Below, one piece after another: positions 19,031 to 27,762 of a stretch of DNA of 64,000 nucleotides. The position numbers were made by a program, and so were the translations under genes. Below the pieces are notes generated by a model. The model ran no database searches. It had not been told where the DNA came from and saw only the letters and a program-made list of their open reading frames with translations. Source of the DNA: an uncultured Candidatus Saccharibacteria bacterium. Its GTDB lineage: Bacteria > Patescibacteriota > Saccharimonadia > Saccharimonadales > Saccharimonadaceae. The stretch covers positions 1 through 64,000 of the forward strand of contig CALKRM010000023.1 of the NCBI GenBank assembly GCA_937989565.1, written 5' to 3'. How positions within the stretch are numbered: the stretch's first letter is position 1; the number at the start of each line of letters is the position of its first letter.

Positions 19031-19945
19031 ATGTTGCAATATCTTCGTTCAACAAATAGTGATTCAATAATTAGACCGCAAGAAAATTTGCAGTCTGGTT
19101 CGTGGGTGCGCTGCGAAAGACCGAGCGACGAAGAGGTTTCACAATTGTTGACGCTGGGCTTGGATGAGGATTTGATAAGTGACGCGCTTGATCCACATGA
19201 GGTGCCGCGTATTGAGTTTGACGATGAGTGGACTTATTTGATTGCGCGACTGCCAGACACTGACGACGATTTTAACGATTTTACCACGCCAATTTTATTC
19301 TGCATCAATAAAGATCATATCGTGACGTTGTCTAGAGATAGTTTGGGGCGATTATGGCAGCCATTTATTGATAAGATGCGAATTAGGACGGATCGACAAG
19401 TTGAGCTTTTGGTGGCGATGGTTGAGGCGATTTCAACGCAATATCAGCGGCGCGTGGCAACAATTAATCGTCAAATGCGAGCGGCTACGGACAGTATTCA
19501 TACGCTGAGGGTTAATGATATTGCCACTCTGGCGGAGTATGAGCGCAAATTGAACGATTATCTTGACGCGTTAATTCCGATGAACTGGGCAATTGAGAAG
19601 CTTCTTGCGACTCAGAAATTGCGATTGAAAGCTGATGATAAGGAAGACGTTGAGGATATTTCGATTGATTTGGAGCAGGTGATTGCGCGTTGTAAAAGTT
19701 TGTTGAGGACGATTACTAATGTGCGCGATAGCTATAGGGCAGTGATGGATACGCGTCTTAATGAGACGATCCGTCTGCTAACCGTAATCACCGTAGCTTT
19801 GACTATTCCGACGATGATCGCTGGTTTGTATGGTATGAATGTGCCGGTTCCAGGTGTCGATAATCCATTGATGTTTTGGGGAATTACCGCAGTTAGTGTA
19901 GTCCTAGCTGTTGTTGTGGGCTATTATTTCCTGCGCCGCCGCTAA
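19031..19945 (+). CDS. corA: CorA-family Mg2+/divalent cation channel
   Basis: A 304-residue CorA protein: a large N-terminal cytoplasmic alpha/beta plus coiled-coil region, then two C-terminal spans. The signature GMN motif is in LYGMNVPVPG (about residues 270-275) and the tail is basic (FLRRR). TATAAT (19017-19022) lies 8 nt before the ATG. It is followed 57 nt later by a second CorA paralogue. Confidence 0.93.
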   Translation: MLQYLRSTNSDSIIRPQENLQSGSWVRCERPSDEEVSQLLTLGLDEDLISDALDPHEVPRIEFDDEWTYLIARLPDTDDDFNDFTTPILFCINKDHIVTLSRDSLGRLWQPFIDKMRIRTDRQVELLVAMVEAISTQYQRRVATINRQMRAATDSIHTLRVNDIATLAEYERKLNDYLDALIPMNWAIEKLLATQKLRLKADDKEDVEDISIDLEQVIARCKSLLRTITNVRDSYRAVMDTRLNETIRLLTVITVALTIPTMIAGLYGMNVPVPGVDNPLMFWGITAVSVVLAVVVGYYFLRRR

Positions 19946-20002
19946 AGTTTAATTGCAATTCGACAGATTGCTAATATCGCTTATGTATATTATAATTTTC
20001 TC

Positions 20003-20923
20003 ATGATGGTGGGCTATTTTGAACGCAGATCGTTGACTGAAAAGTTGACGCAAGCTCAACGAATGCATAAAAACGGTTGGATTAATTTGACCGGGAGTCT
20101 TGATGCTACTCGAGTTTCAAAGGCTTTGTCGCTGTCTGCTAATATTGTTCGTGATGTACTGGACATCCACGAATTACCTCGAGCGGAGTTTTCTGATGGT
20201 GTTGAATATATTTTTACGCGCATACCGTTTGGTCAAACTGATTCTGGCAAAACGGCACCGTTTTTAATTGCAATTAGCGGCGGGCATTATATTACAATAT
20301 CGCCTCATGTTAAATTTTCACCTCTGGAGGTTAGCGATTATTTATTTAGCACAACCGAACGTCCAGCGGGAGTTTTTGCTGCGAATTTGGCGTATATTAT
20401 TTCTCAATATGAACAGCGTGTGCATTTGTTAACGGAGCAAATTAGCGATGCTCGTCGGCGACTAAGTCGTCATGAAGTTGAGAATTCGGATTTTATTAAA
20501 TTTGTGGCAATTGAAGATACGCTCAATGAATATCGAAGCAGTTTGGAAGGGATATCCCGCGTTATTACACAACTAATGGAAAACCGCCGCCATTTATTTA
20601 AGACTAGAGACCTGGAAGCCTTGGAGGACGTTGACCTACACATCAGACAAGTCTTAGTGGCAATCAGTTCCAGCACGCACATAATTTCCAGCATTCAAAA
20701 CGCTTATTCGACGGTTGCTAATAATACGCTGAACCAACGTATGAAGGCGTTGACCGCAATAACAATTCTTCTGGCTATTCCAAACGTTTTTTACGGAATG
20801 TACGGAATGAATATTGCGTTACCATTTCAAGGTGAGCCTTGGGCGTACCCGGTTATCACCAGTTTTACAGTGTTGTTGATTTTACTTGTTATGTTTGTTG
20901 CTAAGCGACTCCGCTTATTCTAA
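20003..20923 (+). CDS. corA: CorA-family cation channel, second paralogue
   Basis: A 306-residue protein with the same architecture and the GMN motif in MYGMNIALPF. The N-terminal domains of the two copies are clearly divergent, so this is an old duplication or a separate acquisition. TATAAT (19991-19996) ends 6 nt before the ATG: this gene has its own leaderless promoter. Whether the two assemble together or serve different metals is unknown. Confidence 0.92.
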   Translation: MMVGYFERRSLTEKLTQAQRMHKNGWINLTGSLDATRVSKALSLSANIVRDVLDIHELPRAEFSDGVEYIFTRIPFGQTDSGKTAPFLIAISGGHYITISPHVKFSPLEVSDYLFSTTERPAGVFAANLAYIISQYEQRVHLLTEQISDARRRLSRHEVENSDFIKFVAIEDTLNEYRSSLEGISRVITQLMENRRHLFKTRDLEALEDVDLHIRQVLVAISSSTHIISSIQNAYSTVANNTLNQRMKALTAITILLAIPNVFYGMYGMNIALPFQGEPWAYPVITSFTVLLILLVMFVAKRLRLF

Positions 20924-20959
20924 TATAGATATAATAAGCATTTTCAAAATGTTTTTGCT

Positions 20960-21000
20960 TGACGTGCCAATAAACGTTTGGTAACATTGTTAGCGTGTCT
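20960..21000 (+). promoter_or_regulatory. Promoter of a short transcription unit
   Basis: TTGACG, 17-nt spacer, TAACAT. It begins a unit that ends at the terminator near 21224-21258 and holds a 30-codon ORF behind a leader of about 90-100 nt. Confidence 0.5.
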
Positions 21001-21085
21001 CGCGCCGAAGCATTAAATTGCTGATATTAAGTGATAAAGGTCGAAGCGCGTGGGGCTGCACATAATAATAAGGAGTGCAAAACAC

Positions 21086-21178
21086 ATGCCAATAGCAATC
21101 AAATTTGTGCCATCAAGGCGCAAAAAGATCGCGGTGGATGTGGTGCCTGCCGAATGGCAAACATACATAGCACAATAA
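21086..21178 (+). CDS. Small ORF (30 aa) in a promoter-terminator unit
   Basis: ATG to TAA encoding a 30-residue basic peptide starting MPIAIKFVPSRRKKIAVDVV. AAGGAG lies 10 nt upstream, slightly long for a ribosome-binding site. The unit has its own promoter and a strong terminator, with no other gene in the 350 nt between corA and the dsbA-like gene. It could be a leader peptide, a microprotein or a chance ORF in a small RNA. No family recognised. Confidence 0.4.
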   Translation: MPIAIKFVPSRRKKIAVDVVPAEWQTYIAQ

Positions 21179-21223
21179 AAAGAGTGCAGTCGCTCCAATG
21201 ATAGAATAGGGACGACTATAAAC

Positions 21224-21258
21224 AAATCCCGCTCCAAGGCACCGGAGCGGGATTTTGG
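21224..21258. terminator. Bidirectional terminator
   Basis: AAATCCCGCTCC/GGAGCGGGATTT, a perfect 12-bp stem with an 8-nt loop; T-rich on the plus side and preceded by A-rich sequence. It can end the small unit on the plus strand and the DsbA-like gene on the minus strand. Confidence 0.85.
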
Positions 21259-21274
21259 TTTGTATGAAAATGCG

Positions 21275-21967
21275 TTAATCTTTTACTTCAACGCCAGCTT
21301 TTTTCAAGGCTTCCTTGACTGATGATTCGATTGAGCCAGAGCTGTCCATCTCGGTATTTTTTCCATTTATGTAGAAAGTTGGTGTTGCGGCAACGCCGTG
21401 TTTGCGACCGAGAGCCATATCGAAGTCAATTTTATTTTTAACCCTGTTGCTGGCAATATCGGTTTTATATTGATCGATATTAAGCTTCAATTGTTCAGCA
21501 TAAGATTTGAAGATGTTATCGCGTTCTGTAGTGTTGGCGTTTTTCCAAGCGTCCTGATTTGCATACAGAAGCTCATTCATTTCCCAGAATTTACCCTGTA
21601 AACCAGCAGCTTCAGCTACGGCAGCGGCAGCGCGCGCGTTAGGGTGTGAGCTAGCAATTGGGAAATTGCGGAAAATTAATCGAACGTGATCTTTATATTT
21701 TTTAGCTAGCGCTTCGGCTTTTGGTGCAGCGGTGCCGCAGCCAGGGCATTGATAGTCGGCGTATTCGATAATTGTTACTTTGGCGTCTTTACTGCCAATT
21801 TCGTGATCTGCAATATTGCCATTTCTTGATTCTGCGCCGATAGCTGTGTTCAGTTGATCGTTATTGATGTCGCTAATATTTAGTCGATTTTGTGTAGAAA
21901 TATAAATCATTCCACTAACAATTGCTACTACAATAATCGCGAAAATTATCCAGCTTTTCTTATTCAT
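21275..21967 (-). CDS. Membrane-anchored DsbA-like thiol oxidoreductase
   Basis: A 230-residue protein with an N-terminal membrane anchor (residues 5-24) and a thioredoxin-fold domain of the DsbA/BdbD type. The active site is CPGC in YADYQCPGCGTAAPKAEAL and the cis-Pro loop is GVAATPTFYING. It probably introduces disulfides into exported proteins. A GGAGG box lies just before the ATG. Confidence 0.9.
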   Translation of the reverse strand: MNKKSWIIFAIIVVAIVSGMIYISTQNRLNISDINNDQLNTAIGAESRNGNIADHEIGSKDAKVTIIEYADYQCPGCGTAAPKAEALAKKYKDHVRLIFRNFPIASSHPNARAAAAVAEAAGLQGKFWEMNELLYANQDAWKNANTTERDNIFKSYAEQLKLNIDQYKTDIASNRVKNKIDFDMALGRKHGVAATPTFYINGKNTEMDSSGSIESSVKEALKKAGVEVKD

Positions 21968-22020
21968 TTTACCTCCATTTACTCTAGTAAGTATAGCACG
22001 AAATGCGGTACAATAAAACT

Positions 22021-23043
22021 ATGACGATTGTGCTAATCTTTGGATATTTGGTTACTTTGGCGGTTTTGCTGATAGTGCTGGGAGTTCAACCGAAAACGTC
22101 TTCGCATAGTCAATTTGAGCTGCGGCGGAGAAGTGGACTAGGCGATGAAAAGGCTAAGATTCTTTTGCGACAAAGAGAATTTTTACGAGATATTATTTCG
22201 TTGCAGCGCGCCGTGGCATCTTTATGTTTGGTGATTTTAAGTGTTATTAGCGTTTATTTGTTCAATTGGGTGGCTGGGCTCATTTTGTCAATTATAATAG
22301 CCCTGGAAATCGGAGCTGTCGCGCGAATTGGTTTGTGGCAGAAATACTCACAGCAACTTTATGAAAAATACGAACCGCTAATTTTAACGACAATTGAGCG
22401 ACATCAAGTAATTTTGTCGTTAATTCGTTCGGTGTCGCCAGTTGTTGGTGATAGTCGGGTGATTGAATCGAAAGAAGAATTGCTGGAAATGGTGGCTCAA
22501 TCCAGCGGAGCGATTTCATCTTCTGAGAAAAAGCTTATTACTAACGGACTGAAGTTCAATGATATGAAGGTCGAGGAAATTATGACGCCACGAAGTATGA
22601 TTGAATCGGTACCCATGAACGAACTTCTCGGGCCGCTAGTGCTTGATGATCTTCATAAAAAAGGGTATAGCAGATTTCCTGTCATTGACGGCGACATTGA
22701 CCATGTTGTTGGAATGTTGAGGATTCAAGATTTGTTAACGATTGATCGTAAAGCAAAATCTCATCGTGCGGAAACAGTCATGAGTAAAGACGTCTATTAT
22801 ATTCGCGAAAATCAAACTCTACAGCACGCCTTGGCTGCATTTTTGAAAACGCAGCATCACTTGTTTATTGTTGTAAATGAGTTTCGAGAAACAGTTGGTT
22901 TACTGAGTTTAGAAGACGTAATTGAAGCGCTATTAGGTCAGAAAATCATTGACGAATATGATGTTTATGGAGATATTCGTAAGGCTGCCACAGCTAATCC
23001 GCAGAAAAATAATTTGCCCACAAAAACTCGCCGTGACGTTTAA
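22021..23043 (+). CDS. CBS-pair membrane protein (HlyC/CorC-like)
   Basis: A 340-residue protein: membrane helices in the first 115 residues (near 3-20, 66-85, 90-110), then two CBS domains (EEIMTPRSMIESVPM..., and AETVMSKDVYYIRENQTLQ...LLSLEDVIEALLG). The IMTPR motif is typical of HlyC/CorC proteins implicated in divalent-cation homeostasis; the usual C-terminal CorC_HlyC domain is absent. TACAAT (22009-22014) ends 6 nt before ATG 22021. Confidence 0.85.
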   Translation: MTIVLIFGYLVTLAVLLIVLGVQPKTSSHSQFELRRRSGLGDEKAKILLRQREFLRDIISLQRAVASLCLVILSVISVYLFNWVAGLILSIIIALEIGAVARIGLWQKYSQQLYEKYEPLILTTIERHQVILSLIRSVSPVVGDSRVIESKEELLEMVAQSSGAISSSEKKLITNGLKFNDMKVEEIMTPRSMIESVPMNELLGPLVLDDLHKKGYSRFPVIDGDIDHVVGMLRIQDLLTIDRKAKSHRAETVMSKDVYYIRENQTLQHALAAFLKTQHHLFIVVNEFRETVGLLSLEDVIEALLGQKIIDEYDVYGDIRKAATANPQKNNLPTKTRRDV

Positions 23044-23081
23044 TTCTGGGAATTTGCCCAGATTATGCTATAATAACAGAT

Positions 23082-24860
23082 ATGAAAAATAGAATTTTGG
23101 CGGCAGAAACTTCTAAAAAAGTTGGTGAGAATATTACAGTTGCGGGCTGGGTTCATTCCAGGCGTGATCATGGCGGATTGATTTTTATTGATTTGCGCGA
23201 CCACACGGGTTTGGTTCAGTTGGTTATTAACCCTGATAAAAAAGATGCTTTCTCTTTGGCAGAAAGCTTACGAGATGAGTTTGTGGTTCGTGCTTGTGGT
23301 GTGGTTGCGGAACGTGGCGAAGGTCTAAAAAATCCGAATATTGCCAGTGGTGATGTGGAAATTGTTGTGGACAATTTGGAGATTTTGAACCGAGCTGAAA
23401 CTTTGCCAATTCAGCCATTTGCCGAGGATAATCAAGCTGGCGAAGAACTAAGATTCAAATATCGTTATCTTGATTTGCGTCGTCCAAAAATGCAAAACAT
23501 GCTTAAAAAGCGCGCCGAAATGTATCGTCGAATCCATGAATATATGGACAATCGAGATTTTATTGAAATTCAAACGCCAATTTTGGCTAACTCAAGTCCT
23601 GAGGGTGCGCGTGATTTTCTGATTCCGAGTCGTTTGCAGGAAGGGAAGTTTTACGCCTTGCCACAAGCTCCGCAGCAATTTAAGCAGCTGCTGATGGTTG
23701 GTGGCGTGCCGCGTTATTATCAGTTGGCTGCTTGTTTCCGCGACGAAGACCCAAGGGCAGATCGCCTATACGGCGAGTTTTATCAGCTTGATTTGGAGAT
23801 GAGTTTTGCTGAAAATGGCGAAGAAGTTCGTTCTGAAGTCGAACCTTTAATGAAGCAACTGGCAACTGATTTTGCTGGTAAAAAATTGTTGGATTTGAGT
23901 GATTTGGCGGTTGGTGATGGCAGTTCAATTCCGCGAATTTCGTATCGCGACGCCATGGAAACTTACGGTTCTGACAAGCCGGATTTGCGATTTGGTATGG
24001 AATTGATAGAACTGACGGACGCGTTCTCGGAGACTGAGTTTGGTGTGTTTAAAAACGCGGAATGCGTTAAGGCTATTTGCGTAAAAAATGGCGCAAGTTT
24101 GAGCCGTAAGCAAATTGACAATTTCACCAATATCGCTAAGAGTGAAGGCGCTGGTGGCTTGGCATATATTACGTATCAAGACGGCGAAGCAAAATCTCCA
24201 ATTGCGAAATTCTTGAGTGATAAGGAATTGGTTGACATTCAACAGAAAACTGGTGCAGTTGATGGCGATGCAGTGTTCTTTGGCGCTGATTCTCGCTCGG
24301 TTGTTAACGCGGTATTGGGGCGCTTGCGTAATGAATTTGCCTCGCACTTTAATCTTAAGGACCCATCGGTCGTGGCGTTTGCTTGGATTATTGATTTTCC
24401 GTTTTACGAATGGGATGAGCGTGGTAAGAAGCTTGACTTTGGGCATAATCCGTTCAGTATGCCAAAGGGTGGCTTGCAGGCTCTGGAGTCTGCTGAAACT
24501 GATGCCGAAAAACTATCCATTGTCGCTGATCAGTTTGATATGGTGATGAACGGCTATGAGATTTGCTCTGGCGGTGTTCGTAATCATAATCCAGCGGTAT
24601 TGTACAAAGTGTTCGGTTTGCTGGGCTTCAGTGAATCTTATGTTGAAGAAAAGTTTGGTGCTATGCTTGGTGCTTTCAAATACGGTGCTCCGCCTCACGC
24701 AGGATGCGCTTTTGGCGTTGATCGTATTTTGATGGAATTGACCGATGAGCAAAACGTCCGCGAGACTCTGGCGTTTCCAAAGAATGGCTCTGGTGTGGAT
24801 GTGATGATGAATTCACCGTCAGTTGTTGATCCCGCTCAGCTACGCGAATTGGGTTTGTGA
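23082..24860 (+). CDS. aspS: Aspartyl-tRNA synthetase, bacterial type
   Basis: A 592-residue class II synthetase: N-terminal OB-fold (VAGWVHSRRDHGGLIFIDLR), motif 2 with ACFRDEDPRADRLYGEFYQL, the bacterial GAD insertion (about 290-420) and motif 3 GCAFGVDRILMEL. TATAAT with an upstream TGC (extended -10, 23069-23074) ends 7 nt before the ATG, so the mRNA is predicted to be nearly leaderless. Whether it is discriminating or also charges tRNA-Asn is not evident. Confidence 0.97.
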   Translation: MKNRILAAETSKKVGENITVAGWVHSRRDHGGLIFIDLRDHTGLVQLVINPDKKDAFSLAESLRDEFVVRACGVVAERGEGLKNPNIASGDVEIVVDNLEILNRAETLPIQPFAEDNQAGEELRFKYRYLDLRRPKMQNMLKKRAEMYRRIHEYMDNRDFIEIQTPILANSSPEGARDFLIPSRLQEGKFYALPQAPQQFKQLLMVGGVPRYYQLAACFRDEDPRADRLYGEFYQLDLEMSFAENGEEVRSEVEPLMKQLATDFAGKKLLDLSDLAVGDGSSIPRISYRDAMETYGSDKPDLRFGMELIELTDAFSETEFGVFKNAECVKAICVKNGASLSRKQIDNFTNIAKSEGAGGLAYITYQDGEAKSPIAKFLSDKELVDIQQKTGAVDGDAVFFGADSRSVVNAVLGRLRNEFASHFNLKDPSVVAFAWIIDFPFYEWDERGKKLDFGHNPFSMPKGGLQALESAETDAEKLSIVADQFDMVMNGYEICSGGVRNHNPAVLYKVFGLLGFSESYVEEKFGAMLGAFKYGAPPHAGCAFGVDRILMELTDEQNVRETLAFPKNGSGVDVMMNSPSVVDPAQLRELGL

Positions 24861-24897
24861 AATTTAGATCATTGAGTTTACAGGAGACGCTCGTAGG

Positions 24898-25686
24898 ATG
24901 ATGGACAATATTATTCTTCACATTCCTCACGCCTCGTTATACTTGCCTCCTGATTTTTGGCGTGATATTACGGTAGATAAAGAGATTATCGAGAGGGAGT
25001 TGCGTTTCATTGCTGATTATAAAGTTGATGAGCTCGTTAAAAATATAAATAGCCATAAAATTATAGCTAAATATTCGCGGCTATATTGTGACGTCGAGAG
25101 GTTCCGTGATGACGAAGCTGAGCCGATGGCTAAGCTGGGTATGGGAGCGATTTATACACGTTTATCTGACGGTACGCAATATCGCAAAATAGGATCATCC
25201 CGCCGGGAAGAAATTTTGAGCAAATCATACGACTTACATCACAAACAACTAAACACGTTGAGTAGGGAAATTGTTGATCAATATGGATCGTGTGTAATCA
25301 TTGATATTCATAGTTATAGCGACGAATTGGTGCGAAGATTGTTTGGCTGGACGGAGAATTTACCAGATGTTTGCCTTGGCTATGATGAAAAATGGTTCGG
25401 TAAAGACAATGCATCAAAATTAAAAACATATATTGAAAAAATGGGATATAGTTGTGAATTAAATTATCCGTATTATGGGGCGTTGGTTCCGATGGAATTT
25501 TATCACGATGAAAATCCGAAGATACAGTCGGTGATGTTGGAAATTAATAGGCGCGTCTATTTGAATGGTGATGCGGTAAGCGAAAAGGCTGTTTGTAATA
25601 TAGATAAAATAATAAATTTTATCGCAGAAAATCTAAATCCTAATACCAAGCCACGCTGCCAAAATGTCGCCCGCAAAGTAGGCTAG
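24898..25686 (+). CDS. N-formylglutamate amidohydrolase-like protein
   Basis: A 262-residue protein (ATG 24898 or 24901) with HIPHASLYLPPDFW at the start, DVERFRDDEAEPMAKLGMG, and VIIDIHSYS, matching the FGase (HutG-type) zinc hydrolase family, which shares a peptidase-like fold. An actual role in histidine degradation is unlikely here; amidase or peptidase activity is possible. The last 54 nt overlap the VIT-family gene tail to tail, and its final ~18 residues are antisense to that gene, so the true C-terminus may be a run-on. Confidence 0.85.
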   Translation: MMDNIILHIPHASLYLPPDFWRDITVDKEIIERELRFIADYKVDELVKNINSHKIIAKYSRLYCDVERFRDDEAEPMAKLGMGAIYTRLSDGTQYRKIGSSRREEILSKSYDLHHKQLNTLSREIVDQYGSCVIIDIHSYSDELVRRLFGWTENLPDVCLGYDEKWFGKDNASKLKTYIEKMGYSCELNYPYYGALVPMEFYHDENPKIQSVMLEINRRVYLNGDAVSEKAVCNIDKIINFIAENLNPNTKPRCQNVARKVG

Positions 25687-26172
25687 TCCTGCCGCAATTG
25701 CCCCAAGGAGCAGTGTGATACCTGCAGATTGCCAAGGTGATTGTTTACTGACTTTGCCTTTGATAAAGCCGATCGCTAAGAACGTTGCCGCAGTTAGCGC
25801 CGAGCTAATATAGAATAATACCGCGTTTGGTGCTTTTAAGTTTGCAATTACGTCAATCGAATATGGCAACACTGGTACGCTACCGACCACCACGAAAGCT
25901 AAGAATGTTACTGTGCCTATGATCTTTGGGGATGAGCGTTTTTGGCTGTCGCGAACGGACTCTTCGTGCTCTGCACTGGCTGCCAAATATGCGCTAGAGC
26001 CCATTGAGAATCCGTCGGCTATTAAATTAGCAATTCCTAATATAAGAATTACTGAACTGGATATTCCAGCTCCAGCTGAAGCCGCCACGACTGCAAATGT
26101 CGTTACTGTGCCGTCGACCGCGCCATAAACAAATTCCGGTATGTATCGTTTGAAAAAATCTCGCATAACCAT
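25633..26172 (-). CDS. VIT1/CCC1-family metal transporter
   Basis: A 179-residue membrane protein with about five spans and the family signature FVYGAVDGTVTTFAVVAASAGAG near the N-terminus, then NLIADGFSMGSSAYLAASAEHE. Family members export Fe2+/Mn2+ from the cytosol. TATGAT lies 8 nt before ATG 26172; ATG 26166 is an alternative. Convergent overlap with the preceding gene. Confidence 0.9.
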   Translation of the reverse strand: MVMRDFFKRYIPEFVYGAVDGTVTTFAVVAASAGAGISSSVILILGIANLIADGFSMGSSAYLAASAEHEESVRDSQKRSSPKIIGTVTFLAFVVVGSVPVLPYSIDVIANLKAPNAVLFYISSALTAATFLAIGFIKGKVSKQSPWQSAGITLLLGAIAAGLAYFAGDILAAWLGIRI

Positions 26173-26212
26173 ACCAGTTTATCATATTATTAACGATTAG
26201 CGGACGTCTCTA

Positions 26213-26241
26213 TTGACAATTTAATAAGCTTATGCTATAGT
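26213..26241 (+). promoter_or_regulatory. Sigma70-type promoter of the small envelope cluster
   Basis: TTGACA, 17-nt spacer, TATAGT: one of the best -35/-10 pairs in the window. It drives the gene starting at 26329 after a leader of about 80 nt. Confidence 0.75.
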
Positions 26242-26328
26242 GAAATAGTTAGATTATCTAATACAAACAATTTAACAAGCATGCTAAAATAAACATAACA
26301 AATATAAACTTTTGCAGAAAGGTAAAGC

Positions 26329-26550
26329 GTGGAAGATATCCAAACAGCCATCGTTTTATTATCAATCATCGTAGGATTGTTGTCGGTTATTATCGTAACG
26401 CTACTGGCAGTGGTCATCGCCTTGTTGGTAAGACTTAATACGGTCATGAAAAGCGTTAGTAAAATTACAACTAACGTAGCTAGTGCAACTGAGTGGTTGT
26501 CGCCAACAAAAGTTTTTAGTGAAATATCAGGTTTATTTCGTAAAAAATAA
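26329..26550 (+). CDS. Small single-span membrane protein
   Basis: A 73-residue protein starting with GTG behind AAAGG. One long hydrophobic helix (about residues 6-34, IVLLSIIVGLLSVIIVTLLA) is followed by a polar tail ending in FRKK. It resembles DUF948-like coiled-coil membrane proteins in outline only. It precedes a YtxH-like gene by 19 nt and is likely co-transcribed. Confidence 0.7.
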   Translation: MEDIQTAIVLLSIIVGLLSVIIVTLLAVVIALLVRLNTVMKSVSKITTNVASATEWLSPTKVFSEISGLFRKK

Positions 26551-26569
26551 TTAAAAAAGGAGTAAATAT

Positions 26570-26839
26570 ATGAAAAAAGTTTTAGCAATTATCGGAGCGG
26601 TAGCAGCAGGTTTTACAGCTGGAATTTTAACTGCACCAAAGAGCGGCAAGGAAACAAGGAAAGACTTGAAGGATAAAGCTGTAAAAATGAAAGCCGACAC
26701 TGAAAAGGTGGCTTGCAAAGCGACTGCTGCAGCAAAAGACAGCTTAAGCTCGTTAAAAGCTGGTTCTCAGAAAGTTGGAGATGCTGTAGCAGAAACCGCA
26801 AAAGATGTTAAGGGTAACGTCGAAAAACGTTTCAAGTAA
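26570..26839 (+). CDS. YtxH-like stress protein
   Basis: An 89-residue protein: short N-terminal hydrophobic segment with GFTAGILTAPKSGKETRKDL, the typical YtxH/gas-vesicle-like signature, then a Lys/Ala-rich amphipathic helical tail. AAAGGAG lies before the ATG. Members are small membrane-associated, often stress-induced proteins of unknown mechanism. Partner of the preceding small membrane protein. Confidence 0.8.
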   Translation: MKKVLAIIGAVAAGFTAGILTAPKSGKETRKDLKDKAVKMKADTEKVACKATAAAKDSLSSLKAGSQKVGDAVAETAKDVKGNVEKRFK

Positions 26840-26842
26840 CAT

Positions 26843-26872
26843 TTGACTCTATTCAAGAAGACGTGAGATAAT
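26843..26872 (+). promoter_or_regulatory. Promoter of the exported coiled-coil gene
   Basis: TTGACT, 18-nt spacer, GATAAT (26867-26872); the ATG at 26880 follows after 7 nt, so the transcript should be leaderless. Confidence 0.65.
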
Positions 26873-26879
26873 ATAAGTG

Positions 26880-27422
26880 ATGAAAAAAGTTACTTTCTAT
26901 CTCGCGTCTTTTTTGATTACTTCTAGTTTGTTAGTGACGCCACGGGCAGTCGAGGCTCAGTCTGTCGATGCTACGGCTGATTCTGAGATTGTAAAAACGC
27001 TTGACCGAAACTGTAGTTCCGTAAGAGTTGCTATTAAAAATATCCATACCAATGACGCTCTAACTAGAGTTAACGTTGGACAAAGATATAATTCTATTTC
27101 TACCAAACTTATGGCCAGGCTGAACGGTCGATTGGCAATCAATAAGCTGGACAGCTCAAAGTTAGTGAATATTACTAATGAATTCGAGTCAACGAGACTT
27201 AAGTTTAATAGCAATTACAACGATTACGACACCGCGATGACCGATCTTCAGCGCGCAAATTGCTCTAATAATGTGGCGGACTATTATCAAAAATTGACCG
27301 TCGCTCGCGAGGCTCGTAATAAACTTTCTGAGAATGTGAAGATCTTGGATGAATTGTTAGTGAGATATAAAGAAGAAGTGCAAGTTATCAAAAATTCGCT
27401 GTCTGGGGGTTCTAATGAATAG
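26880..27422 (+). CDS. Exported helical protein of unknown function
   Basis: A 180-residue protein with a classical signal peptide (MKKVTFYLASFLITSSLLV..., probable cleavage after VEA-Q near residue 27). The mature part is helical with two Cys (NCSSV, NCSNN) that could form a disulfide. No family recognised. It overlaps the next gene by 8 nt, so the two products probably act together at the cell surface. Confidence 0.75.
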   Translation: MKKVTFYLASFLITSSLLVTPRAVEAQSVDATADSEIVKTLDRNCSSVRVAIKNIHTNDALTRVNVGQRYNSISTKLMARLNGRLAINKLDSSKLVNITNEFESTRLKFNSNYNDYDTAMTDLQRANCSNNVADYYQKLTVAREARNKLSENVKILDELLVRYKEEVQVIKNSLSGGSNE

Positions 27423-27759
27423 AGCTAAGGAATTATTCCGTAGTTATAAATTCGCTACGTTTATTGGGCTGACTATTGCGGTCTCAGTTGTGTTGGTGTC
27501 GATCGCGATGTTTATGTATTACAAGACTGACGCCTACAGATTGGATTTGAGTCGCCCAGAATACGTTTCTCGCCGCAAGCAAATTAGCAAGGATGCGAAT
27601 GAAAAAAGTCACGAATTTGACGCGCAAGGCACAGTAAGTAAGGATACATTGAAGGAATTTTTGGGAATTTATGATAAAGAAGTAGAGAACGTTAATAAAA
27701 TCAAAGCGTTTTCTAATGATGTGTTGAGCGATAAAGAATTGGGTTTGTCTAATAATTAA
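27415..27759 (+). CDS. Single-span membrane protein of unknown function
   Basis: A 114-residue protein: short basic N-terminus, one membrane span (about residues 14-37), and an extracytoplasmic charged helical tail. Coupled by an 8-nt overlap to the exported helical protein. No known family; a small envelope complex is a reasonable guess. Confidence 0.7.
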   Translation: MNRAKELFRSYKFATFIGLTIAVSVVLVSIAMFMYYKTDAYRLDLSRPEYVSRRKQISKDANEKSHEFDAQGTVSKDTLKEFLGIYDKEVENVNKIKAFSNDVLSDKELGLSNN

Positions 27760-27762
27760 TCT

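Noticed and set aside
20940..21258. tmRNA, RNase P RNA or SRP RNA
   Set aside because: The diagnostic conserved segments of these RNAs were not found in this stretch.
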